Below are positions 54,333 through 64,000 of a stretch of DNA of 64,000 nucleotides, one piece after another; the first letter of the stretch is position 1; each line of letters begins with the position of its first letter. The DNA comes from Cladophialophora immunda. Lineage: Eukaryota; Ascomycota; Eurotiomycetes; Chaetothyriales; Herpotrichiellaceae. The stretch lies in the NCBI RefSeq assembly GCF_000835495.1, contig NW_015622541.1, positions 744,001 to 808,000 of the forward strand, written 5' to 3'. The notes beneath the pieces are model-generated. The model saw only the letters and a program-made list of their open reading frames with translations. It made no database searches and was not told the DNA's origin. The translations under genes were made by a program, and so were the position numbers.

Positions 54333-56774
54333 GCTCCCTCAACTGCGAAGAAACAGCTCAATTCTGATAGTGCTACAGAGGGGAAACAACAGATGGAGGA
54401 GAAGAGGAGACTTGAGAAGGGGAGGTGCCACTGGGGTCTATCTTATAGGAGATGGGCCTGGTGTCGTTCGCTAGGAGGCAGAGACATGGGTAGCAAGGTC
54501 GTACTGTTAGCTCATAGCGCAAACGCTGAAATCGTATAGTTACCGAGTATCGAATCCATCCTCGTCGACCCTCTGAATGATCAGAGGTGGGCGTGACGCC
54601 ATGAAACGCCGTGATCCTCACCTTGTCCAGCGGCCCGCGACCGACAGCTGATAGGGCAACCTCGATTAATTGGTGTTTTCTAGAACGAACCCTTGCATAG
54701 ATCGAGGGCAGAAGTCCCCATTCAGATAGCGCTTGAGAGGGGAGGCAATATGAAATCTGAGATTGCGACGTCAACACACGATCGCCGTTGGCTGGTTCCA
54801 ATGGGTAGCATTGCCCTAGGGAAGACAGGGTCAGGAGGCGATTGCATCTTGACCTCACAAAATAGCAAGAGTTCCTATGGGTTGGGCGGCACACATACGA
54901 GGGTTGGCTGTCAATCATGGGTTATGAAATCATGCGACAGCACAACACCCCGAGGTGATGGAGGTGGGCGTAACGCAATCAGGCAGGTAAAATTGATGTC
55001 GGCGGAGGCGGGCGAATCTCTGTGAGAGGAAAGGATCCTCACCGAAGGTTAATAGGACTGCCCCCCTGCAAACGAAACCCCAGTCGCCGCTCGCATGTCT
55101 CGCCCACACTGGGGCGGACTGATAAAGTGGTCTCTCTGGGTTGTTCAGGACTCGCGAGAAGGGCTCCGTAGCCCGTCAGCAGTAGTTGGCTGAAGCCATG
55201 ACTGCAGCTATCCCTTCCCTTCTCATCGTAGGTATCGAGTATAGATTGGTTACAGCTGATCTGGTCGGGCGGCCAGCCGGCCAGTTCCATTGGTGATTGA
55301 TCTTGCCCATTTCGTCTGCTAATCTTGCCCGCTCTTCGAGATTGTTCGATCATGGGCACACTCGATCAATCGTGCCCTCTTCCGTAACGCCACTGGGGAT
55401 TCCCCGGCATTTTCTTGGTGCCCCCAACCGTCCATTCCGAATGCAACTTCAGTGCCTTAGGGCGCGAGAAGCAAATGCTAAGCTTCGCCTTAAAGCTTGT
55501 GCGTGTAAGCCTTTTGACGCGCTGGATCAACCGGGAGTGTTACGGATCGCCACATATCGCTACAGTTGAGTTTGGTGGTCGCGGGGGAATATTCAAGAGT
55601 GGTAAAGCCTGGCTGGATAGTCGACTCTGCCTCTCCACTCCTGGCCACTCACGGCAACGAGTCTCGTGTGGCTCCTTTCTTTTGCTTCTCCGGTTGTTCT
55701 AGACTTGACGGGAGGTACGCGGGAGGTACGCGATTCACAGGCTGTTGACCAGGTTTCATTGCGAATATCTGCATCCACTCCTGCAAGGTGTTGGATTGGA
55801 ACTGCTCATTGATATGGGTGCATGCATGCCCGGTTATCAGAGGCTATTTCGCCTATTCAAAATATGCTTTTGCAGGTCGAGAGGAAGATACGAGGAGGAC
55901 AGCTGTAATCAGGAGAGCTATTGACTTCGGGGACTGATTTGAGCCCAAACACCGGAGGCCCCCGTTGAACCTGCCAACGTTGCATTTTCAGGAAGGTGTC
56001 ATTGAGCGCGAATTGGCTATCATGATCTCGCTAAATGTGGAATCGTGGCCCGTGATAATATGGAGTACCGAGTACACGATACAGAGTGGAAGCCCCCCTC
56101 GCGGTGGGCTTTATCGGCTGTCGAATGAGTTCGGGAGGAGCCGAGTCGACCAAGAACGGACATGTGCCTGGTTTTCCTCTGTTGGAGCTTGGGGGCCCCG
56201 CGAGCTTGTGGATGTGAGCGGTCCGAAGGTGACAATGCTACCGTGCTGGCACCACCCGGCACTTTGCCGCGGTGGTTGGGAAGGCGAGGTAGTAGAGGTT
56301 CTTTCGGCAAGACGGCTCAAGTTTTTGTTCGGGTACGGGAGACACCAGGGGACAAGATGACAATAATAAAGGCATGGTACGTAAAGAAGACAAAAGATTG
56401 GGAACGGGGCGAAGGATTGAGCATGGGACGGGGTATGTGAGGCCCCCAGAGCGTGCCTTGGGACTTCAGGCAGTTTACGTAGCGGAAGGATGGCGGGAGG
56501 ATGGCATCTTTACGAGGTACTCGGAGAGCCGTGCCCGTCGATGTTCTTTGGTCAAGATGCGGGCGATCGCTTGGCAACCACGAAGCTGCACCTTGCCGCC
56601 CCCAAACTGCGCAAATCATCTGGAAGCTTTCGCTCACAGTGCCTCCCACCCGTAACCCTCAGCTCACCTCCGTCGTTGCGTGAGCTCAACAGTGATCACG
56701 CCATTGGTGTGAATCTCCATGCAAACAATGTCGCTCTCTAGGTGACAAAAGTCCCTTCCAACCTCAGGCGAAAA
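54333..56774. other. Largest gap, 2.4 kb, no gene seen
   Basis: It lies between the divergently read transporter and Imp1 genes. Frames are short and domain-free. One small tandem duplication (two copies of gggaggtacgc, 55710-55731) is present. A long regulatory region for the transporter gene or an unrecognised non-coding transcript are both possible. Confidence 0.4.
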
Positions 56775-57509
56775 ATGTCGATGCTGAGGCGCGTTTTCGC
56801 CCGTGCGCCAGCTAGCACACAGCGACCGTTTATGGCTAAAGTGATCACAATCGGAATCACATGTGTTGCAGCATATTCATCATGGGCCTTGGTGGCACAT
56901 CATTGGATCACATGCGCTGTATGTTGGTGGACTCCCTCCCTCCGAGAATCTCTTCACATTTGCCCGAGTCTTCGCTGAGTTGCATATGGCCAAAAGCCCT
57001 CTCAAGGTCCTTCCATGTACCCGTCCATGCCAAGCAGCCTCTCATACAACATCTATTCTCGAAGGCACAAGCGAGGAAAGGATATTAAAGTGGGAGACGT
57101 TATAGTCTTTGAGAGCCCTATCTTCCTTCGCGGCGTAGCCTGCAAGCGTGTTATTGGCATGCCCGGGGACTACGTCCTTCGCGACCCTCCTCTATCTCCC
57201 ACGGTGGGCGGAGCTCCCATCCCGGGTTTATATGGAGGCGATGCGGTACGCGAGGAGCCTGTCATGATACAAGTTCCAGAGGGCCACGTGTGGGTAGCCG
57301 GAGACAATCTGTCCTACAGCAGAGATTCTCGATTTTATGGCCCGGTGCCCATGGCTTTGATTACGGGCAAGACTCTATATGTTGGCGACGGATATTTCAA
57401 TTGGACATCTTTCCGCAAACCGCAATTACAACCAGTTGCCGTTTATGGCGATAGATCGCATGCACACGTGGAAGGAGAGGTCACCTTGGAAGACACCCAC
57501 CCGACTTGA
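56775..57509 (+). CDS. IMP1: Mitochondrial inner-membrane protease subunit 1 (Imp1-like)
   Basis: Type I signal peptidase that removes sorting signals from proteins in the intermembrane space. The ATG at 56775 begins MSMLRRVFARAPASTQRPF, then a membrane helix (about 20-40). The catalytic Ser is in GPSMYPS (codons from 57006) and the catalytic Lys in VACKRVIGMPGD. The box VPEGHVWVAGDNLSYSRDSR, typical for S26 peptidases, follows. An intron is needed between the helix and the Ser motif: either 56919-56996 (218 aa) or 56923-56979 (225 aa) keeps the frame, and I cannot choose with confidence. The C-terminus has a tail of about 30 polar residues. It converges with the mL38 gene, 133 bases apart. 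Confidence 0.88.
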
Positions 57510-57642
57510 GGATGCTAGACATGAGCAAAAGAAGCCAGACAATTGCCAAGAGGTCCAAAAGACACGCGAGGCTCTATGAGAGTCGGCAAAATCAGTGTTG
57601 ATATTGTACAGCAGGTGCTTATGAGAGCAGAGCTCAGCTATT

Positions 57643-58943
57643 TCATCCCCTCATCCTGGACGTGTCGCGCCTTTGATACGGCAGAGGTTCAACCTTCTTC
57701 CTCTTGAGCTCGACATCCGCACCCTCAATACCAGCTCTCTGCATAACGGCAGCCGTGCTATCGTCCCACTGTGTCCGGAACAACGAAGCACTGATGGGAC
57801 TGAGCATATGACGACTCATCACGCTGCGGACTGTAAATCCATCCCGCTGAATCTTTTTCTTGGCGACCTCAAGATCAATCGGGATGTTGTCTTTTTGTTG
57901 TAATATGATGATGGACAATCGATGATATGGGCTGCCCTTGTGCGCGTAAGGGGGCAACCATGGTAGAAGGATCTGGGAAGCTGGGGACAGAGTCGCGAGA
58001 TCTACCGATGGCTGCGTTGGTGAGATGGTGATGTTGCATGCCAGATAGTGGCATCGAGAGTCAAAGGAGTCTGTCGCTATATTTGGCACGTCGGGGTCAA
58101 CAACGGCAATGGTCACCATCTTCTCGCCTCTCTCATAGGATTGTAAAGTAAGACGGCAGGGGGCTTCGCTGATGTGTGACTCCACAAACTCGCCCGGTTG
58201 TACAATTCTGTTGCCAAACACAATCTTGACATCCAGAGCAGGATCCACGTTAGGAATGACATCTGGCACCACATTCATCTGTTCGATCCGTTGAACGAGG
58301 ACTTTCCGTGGGTATTCTCGCCATTTTCGCTCGGCCAGGTGCCTATAGATGGGTTTGCTCAGGTCACCTGGTATTGTTAGCAAGTGAAGGACAACTCTCG
58401 GCATGCACGCGCACCTTTTCCATCCTCAAACCTCCTCTTGACATTAGGATCATTGATATCAGCCAAAATCTTGAGCCTTTCCAGCTCCGCAAGCATGCTG
58501 TTCAATCTCCGCTGTTTGTATAGTTCTCCTCCCGGGAATGTGCTCGGGTCGACATCCCGGAGACGAGCAATGCGAGCTCTCTCAGTTTCTATCTTTTTGA
58601 GCTTCTCTGCTCGGTCGGCAATCAGGATTTGGCGGGCTTCTTGGAAGCATTGGTAGGGCAATTCATCAAAGGGAATGCCAGGAGATTGCGCGAGGGCTGC
58701 GCGTCGTCTTCGAGACCCGACTGGAAACTGGCCGGCCCTCAAAAGCTTCCGCTCAAGTCGGGGAACGTAGACGGTCGATGGGTCAGGGTGGTGATAATAG
58801 GAAGGCTTTTGGACTTCGGTTTCTTGACGAGTCGAGCTTGTGGTTGCGAAAGTTCGGAGAGCAGCTCTGGATGATGGCACCTCAATCGCTAACGATCTCA
58901 GCGAATGCAATAGCAGCGCACTGGGAGCCCTGGAAGGTGCCAT
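57643..58943 (-). CDS. MRPL35: Mitochondrial large-subunit ribosomal protein mL38 (yeast Mrpl35)
   Basis: Component of the mitochondrial 54S ribosomal subunit with a phosphatidylethanolamine-binding-protein-like (PEBP) fold. Two exons are read, 58943-58415 and 58367-57643 (47-base intron with TGCTAAC branch box, phase 1), for 417 aa. An Arg/Ser-rich presequence covers about 1-35 (LRTFATTSS). A helical, basic region follows (AEKLKKIETERARIARLRD). The PEBP part has VVDPDVPN and HYLACNITI, then LLPWLPPYAHKGSPYHRLSI, close to the PEBP consensus. The family usually lacks lipid-binding function. The ATG at 58943 is chosen because it opens the presequence; the frame is open upstream without a good start. 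Confidence 0.92.
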
Positions 58944-59721
58944 GTTCAACGAGTTGGGCACGAAAGCTGCGCTGATCGCAGATTGCTGATCGTGGGAAGC
59001 AACAACAACGGGCTTCTCGATTGATTCCGAAAATTGTTCAGAAGGTGGTTCGGAGGAGCATATACCCGAGGCTGCGCAGATCAATGTCACGTGAATATCA
59101 AACTCCAACCCAGCTGGGCTGCCACGCTACCCCCTGCGCCTCTCTCCATATCAACCGAAACAAGGCGCCCGATTTCTCTCCTCGCTTTGTTTCCGGACTC
59201 AAGCATCGCCGATTTGCCAGCCCCGTCGATCGTATCACTAAGCAGTCTGCTAAGCATTGCCAGCCGCCAATTCCGCCAATGCAGAGCTTGAGTGAAGCAC
59301 GATCCGTCTATCAAGATCGTTCTGGGTAAAAGCCCTTCGACGCCCCGGCTCATCTTCCGTGCCATCGAAGCACAGGTTTTCAGTCGTCGCTTGACCTGGT
59401 GGAGCGTGTGTTATCTCCAGCAGGCGCATGTGTTCTGCTGCCGGTTTGGCCTTGTTGAGCAAAGCCACGTCTTTTTTGGGGGTTATATATCCATTTCACA
59501 GCCAACCTCAGGCCCGAGTCCCCCTTAACCTTGAATTGGCAAGCGCCACAGGCATATACCACTGGGTCTCGCTGAGTCATAGCAAACCTCCATTTCACCT
59601 TGCTGAGAACGGCCCTCGGTGGTCGGAATCCCATATGTAAACGTTGACTACTGGGTACTTTGTCCCCTGTCCGCGTTTGGCCCTGTATTCTCCTCTTTTC
59701 GTCTTCGGAACAGCAGCAGCA
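58944..59721. other. Divergent gap between mL38 and ArAE exporter genes
   Basis: About 780 bases between two outward-reading genes. Frames here have no domain. It should hold both promoters; no site stands out. Confidence 0.4.
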
Positions 59722-62700
59722 ATGTCGGAAGTTGACAACAGACACTCAGACACGACGGCCCCCGAGGAAGACAGCAAGGCTGCCACAGACATGGCTCGTG
59801 ATGTCGGCGCTGGCGTCGAAGCCGCGCAGCCCAAACCCGGTCTCTTCAAGAAAATACGGACAAAATTGAATCTTGATGTTCCCACGCTTCTACTGATGCT
59901 CAAGTAAGCTATCTCTCATCGTCGCCCCTTCACAGCTAAACAATGACAGGGGAGGGTTACCTCCAGCGATTGCCCTCGCAGCGTAAGTCTCAGAACCTCT
60001 TTCTAGGTAGTAGTCGCTCATATTCCCAGTTATCAGAGTGATGCTTGGGCCAAACAATACTCGACCTTGGGATATCTGATTGCAATCACGTCTTTTTTGT
60101 CTCTTCCAATTCTTCCGCGGGCAAAATTTGTCCAGTCCATGATAATATCCATCATCACGGTCTGCTTTGCTGCCGCCGTTTCCCTGCTATCGATACAATG
60201 CGCCGTTGCAGCGCGTCAACACGGAGCCCAAAGACCCAACTCTACGACCACTGGCTCCTCTGGTAGTAAACAGAGTCTGCAATACAGTTCAGCAGCTAAT
60301 GTCACAGCCTGTGTCTGGCTGTTCTTCTGGCTATGGGTCGCGAATACGATGCGGGCAGCGCGTCCCCAGCTCTTCATTGTATCCATTCAATTCTCCATTT
60401 TCGTGGTTGTCGCTTCCACCTACACTCCGACGTTCCCGAATATGACAGCTGGTATAAGTTTTGTGAAACGGCTGCTGAAGGTGTTTCTGACCGGATATGC
60501 TTTGGCTACTGCTGTTTCACTTTTCGTCATTCCGTTTTCCTCGAGGCTGATCGCCAAAAAACAAATTGCCGGCGTTCTCAATTTGATGAAAGCCTCCCTT
60601 TCCATCCATACCGCGTATCTGCACGGTATTACTACTTCTCAAACCGGCAGCCCTGGGCTTCTGGACGAGAATGGCAACCCCTTGCCGCTCCATGAGAATC
60701 CTGAGGCGCGAGTGTCGATGAAGGCTGCCGAAGAAGCCGCTCAGAACTTGAAAGTAACCATCCAAAAAGCCACTCAGTTGTTCGGCCAGTTGAAGCTCGA
60801 AATCGGCTTTGCTAAGAAAGAGATCGGATGGGGCAAACTGCAACCGGAAGACTTCGGTCGGATTTGGGAACGATTGCAGAACATCCTCCTTCCTGTCGCA
60901 GGGTTGTCAACCTTTGTAGACATCCTTCAATCCGTGAAACGCCACAAAGCTGAGGGGGAAAACCTGATTTCGGATTTGGATGCTATCGAAGCTATCAGAC
61001 GACTCGAGGCCGAAGAATGGCATGAAGTTGTCGTCATGTCACGCATTCCATTCTGGAAAATGAAGACGACCCTGGTGGACGGTCTGACCCATGTTGCCTA
61101 TGTGCTGGAACTCACACCTCGGCCAAAGACTCCCAAGAAAGATATCGAGACAACTGCACAGGCATCTCCAGTCCCTGGAGATCCTGCCTTCGCCCAACAC
61201 TTGAAGGAGCAAATGGCGATTTTCCAAAAGCACCGGCAAGAGACCATGCGAAAATGGTGCGAGAAAAAGGGTATAGAAGTACCCTCGAAATTTTGGGAAG
61301 ATACATCCTCTCAATACAACTTCGAACAGGCGAGCTCTATCCAGGAGGCGGTTCGACAGAAACAGAACCACCAACAGCTGTATCTGATCCTCTATCTCGA
61401 GTATCTCCTGTTCGCGATTTGCCACGCTGTGCTGGATTTCGTCCTCTTCGCAGATTCGAAGGTGCAAGACGGCAGCATGAGAAAGAACAAGCTGATCTTC
61501 CCTGGATGGAGACGGATTCGCAAGTTGCTGCAGAATGCGTTCAAGCAGATGGACGCTAGCGAAGGGCTTCAGGATGGACCGGCATCGGGCATCTATATAT
61601 GGGTAGGAGACTCTCTCCAAAAACACAAGGACCCAGAACATCTACCGCCAACGAACCTGTACCAGCGGGTGACGAATCACCTAAGGTCTATCCCAAAGTT
61701 CCTGGCCTCTGATGCTTCGCATTTTGGCTTCAGGGCCGCAACTGCGAGTATCAGCCTGGCAATCATCGGCTACATGCGCCAAACCCATTCATTTTACCTG
61801 GCTCAACGTGGAATCTGGGCCGTCATCATGGTCGCTATCAGCATGGGTGCGCACGCTGGAGCGGGCGTTCAAGGATTCATTCTCCGTATCCTGGGCACTG
61901 CCATTTCGATGGTCATTTCGATTACGGTGTGGTATATGGGCGACCAGAAACCCGCAGCCATCATTCCGCTGACCTATCTGGTCTTCGTGTGCGGCGTTTA
62001 TGTGATACTCAAACACCCGAAACAGCTGATCACAGCCGTCATCTCAATTGTCACCACCATTTTAATCATCGGCTACGAGCTTCAAGATAAGAAGGTCGGC
62101 ACGAAGGTGCTCAGCAGTAACGGACAGCAATTCTACCATGTTTACCTCCTCGCTCCATATCGTCTGGTCAGCGTCGTGGCAGGCCTCGCTGTCGCGTTTT
62201 TCTGGACCTACTTCCCATACCCGATCACCACGCACGCAACCCTCCGCAAAGACCTCGGCGCAACTCTGTACCTGATGGCCAACTACTACTCGTGCATGCA
62301 TTCCACCGTCGAAATCCGCCTTCGCACAAGCCCCGGCCTCGCGATCGACAAGAAAAACGACCCCTTGCGCAGGCTGGGAAAGGCGCGCCGCAAGGTGTTT
62401 GACAAGCTGATCGTCATGTTGAACCGGCTGCGCGAACACAGCCAGTTCCTCAAGTACGAACCGACGTTCGGCGGGAAATTCCCCAAGGAGACCTACGACG
62501 AATTGATCGTGCACATGCAGTCGCTCTTCAACTACATGGCGCTAACGGCGTACTCGAGCAACGCCTTCTCATGCGAGGGCGAGGAGTCGGAGTGGCTGAG
62601 GGACTTCAAGCGCATCACGGCCAAGTCGCGCATCACCTCGCACGCGCTCACCTCGACCCTGTGCCTGGTCTCGGCCAGCATCACAAACTCGCAGCCCCTG

Positions 62701-63012
62701 CCGCCGTACATCACCGTGGCGCGCCCGATCGACATTGCCGACCAGCTCGCCGCCATCGACCCGGGCATCCTCAGCATCCAACACATCAACGAGCCGTGCT
62801 ACGCGGCCTTTGCCGTCCTGGAGATCGCGAGCATCCTCATCATGCAGGAGATGGTCGCCGTGCTCGCAAAGGTCCGCGAGCTGGTCGGCGAGGTCGACTT
62901 CTCGGTGCATTTCGGCGCCCCCGGCTCCTCCATGGCCCAGAGCGACTCGACGCTGGACGAGAAGGACTTGGCCAATGGTGACGATTCCGGGAGGAAGGGC
63001 AAGGTGGATTAA
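59722..63012 (+). CDS. ArAE/FUSC-family membrane exporter
   Basis: Large fungal member of the aromatic acid exporter/fusaric acid resistance family (ArAE_2 N-terminal and DUF2421-type regions). Three exons are read: 59722-59903, 59950-59982 (a 33-base micro-exon, GLPPAIALA) and 60030-63012, for 1065 aa. The first 60 residues are a cytoplasmic polar segment. A first membrane block of about six helices follows (from YSTLGYLIAITSFLSLPI). A long soluble domain of about 450 residues with coiled-coil-like parts separates it from a second block (SISLAIIGYMRQTHSFYLAQ, RGIWAVIMVAISMGAHAG and on). The C-terminal domain is helical and ends in an acidic Ser-rich tail. Likely exports organic acids or toxic aromatics; substrate unknown. 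Confidence 0.9.
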
Positions 63013-63855
63013 TTCCGATTCGAGCTTGTGCTGGGGGTTCGGTACATGTATGGAGAAGTGATGCCTCATATGGGCAGGGTAACTCGGTCCGCTTTTTGTT
63101 GGATGTTATGACCGTGGTTGATGGATCGATATGCAGCGTTCGTGCTTTTCATGGCATGCGATGCCCCAAAAGCTTTCTCACAGCACTCGTCGCTTCGCCT
63201 TCGAAGGGCGCAAAGGGCAGCTTTGGGCCACGGAGGAGACAAGCAACGGCAGACGACCAGTGGTGCGACCCCTTCTCTTCTTGGTGGTGCATCCATTCGA
63301 CTCGAAATGGAGCTAGATATCCATCATGTTTGCGTTTGTATCACCTTCATAATGATGATCAGAGGCGAATTTCTGAATCTGAACTGGTTTAGGTGCATGA
63401 CTACTCCGTTGCTTCTTCCTTGCACCGCTATCAAACTCCTGACTTAAACAAGCCCTATCCTGGGTATCTTTGAAGAATACTAAAAAGCATGACGGTTACA
63501 GCCATAGCCATAACCCGGTCGCTCAAGGTCAAGGCAGCATCAGGACCATCAATAGTCGCATCCAAGGTACAGCCCGAGTCGCATAGTCGACGAACCGCAG
63601 CTCTGAAGCTCTCTTGTAACACCAAGCAGACAAAAAACACCAGGTTCCCTTCACTGATACGGCAGATCCACACCTGCGCCTTCGGAAGAGAGGCGCGCAG
63701 TCATCAAACCAGCATGTTGTACAGATGCCCACCTTTAACCCAGGCAGCGAGAAACCACGACTTAGAAGCCCATTGACATAGCCATCTCAAGTACCCATAA
63801 GTTTTGTTTCGGTACGATTTCAGGTCCGAGTCCCGCTTAAATGCGACAGCTTTCC
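63013..63855. other. Gap between ArAE gene and the gene at the right edge
   Basis: About 840 bases containing two convergent 3' ends. Frames around 63118-63447 and 63489-63776 lack domains. No RNA seen. Confidence 0.4.
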
Positions 63856-64000
63856 TCATTTGAACATGCTTTCAAAATCGAATTCCATGTTCTCCATGTT
63901 ATCCAAATTGTTTATATTGTCATTGCCTAGCGCGACATTCTCGTCAAAGTTCATGGCGTTGGCATTCAGGAAATCGTCGAACTCATTAGGACCCAAGGCT
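63856..64000 (-). CDS. C-terminal tail of an unidentified gene, cut by window edge
   Basis: The last 47 codons of a minus-strand gene are visible, ending in a TGA at 63856-63858. The tail is rich in Asn, Asp, Glu, Met and Phe with repeated acidic-aromatic motifs (EFDDFLNANAMNFDEN, MEFDFESMF). Such alternation of acidic and bulky residues is typical of transcription activation domains, so a transcription factor or coactivator is a fair guess. The family cannot be named from this piece. Confidence 0.6.
   Translation of the reverse strand, partial: ALGPNEFDDFLNANAMNFDENVALGNDNINNLDNMENMEFDFESMFK

Noticed and set aside
54333..56774. Possible missed gene in the largest gap
   Set aside because: I read all frames and found no domain, signal peptide or plausible exon chain.
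1..64000. CRISPR arrays, rRNA, prokaryotic operons or an intact transposon
   Set aside because: No regularly spaced repeats, no rRNA-like sequence and no transposase or reverse-transcriptase motifs were seen; the genes are eukaryotic with introns.

Overview
The window is nuclear DNA of a filamentous ascomycete (Pezizomycotina). Genes are dense, lie on both strands, and are broken by short introns of about 47-106 bases with GT..AG ends and fungal branch-point-like CTAAC boxes. Typical fungal families are present: an ArAE/FUSC exporter, a hydrolase-NACHT-ankyrin NLR and a CYP504-like P450. Protein style suggests Eurotiomycetes, perhaps Chaetothyriales, but the order is a weak inference.

Layout. 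1-2.8 kb: no secure gene; a partial minus-strand open frame runs off the left edge. 2.8-7.3 kb: Rieske protein of complex III (+), She9/Mdm33 (-), HAD phosphatase (+). 7.6-12.3 kb: three minus-strand enzymes in a row, a CYP504-like P450, a GFA-family protein and a membrane-anchored SDR. 12.5-24.8 kb: housekeeping block with a G-patch protein, Sec1, Suv3, a 92-aa protein, Prp22 and a basic nuclear-type protein. 25-30.5 kb: a five-exon aldo-keto reductase, a catalase and an orphan protein. 30.8-40.4 kb: accessory region with a living NLR (34.5-38.6 kb), a decayed NB-ARC/TPR NLR, two truncated SDR relics and a frame-broken orphan. 40.4-54.3 kb: Baeyer-Villiger-type monooxygenase, secreted phospholipase-B-like protein, PLAC8 protein, secreted GH127-like glycosidase and amino-acid transporter. 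56.8-63 kb: Imp1 protease, mitoribosomal mL38 and a large ArAE exporter. The right edge holds the C-terminal tail of an unfinished minus-strand gene.

How the genes relate. Five genes serve mitochondria (Rieske, She9, Suv3, Imp1, mL38), mixed with secretion (Sec1) and splicing (Prp22) genes. The enzymes and transporters fit a saprotroph or plant-associated life with aromatic and polysaccharide catabolism. The unusual part is 29.4-40 kb: an intact NLR sits between two short SDR N-terminal relics that point toward each other, next to a dead NLR of a different class whose stop codons look like C-to-T changes, and close to a short TpA-rich tract that looks like repeat-induced point mutation. This looks like a local site of NLR turnover. 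Exon boundaries were placed by eye from frame, splice signals and family conservation.
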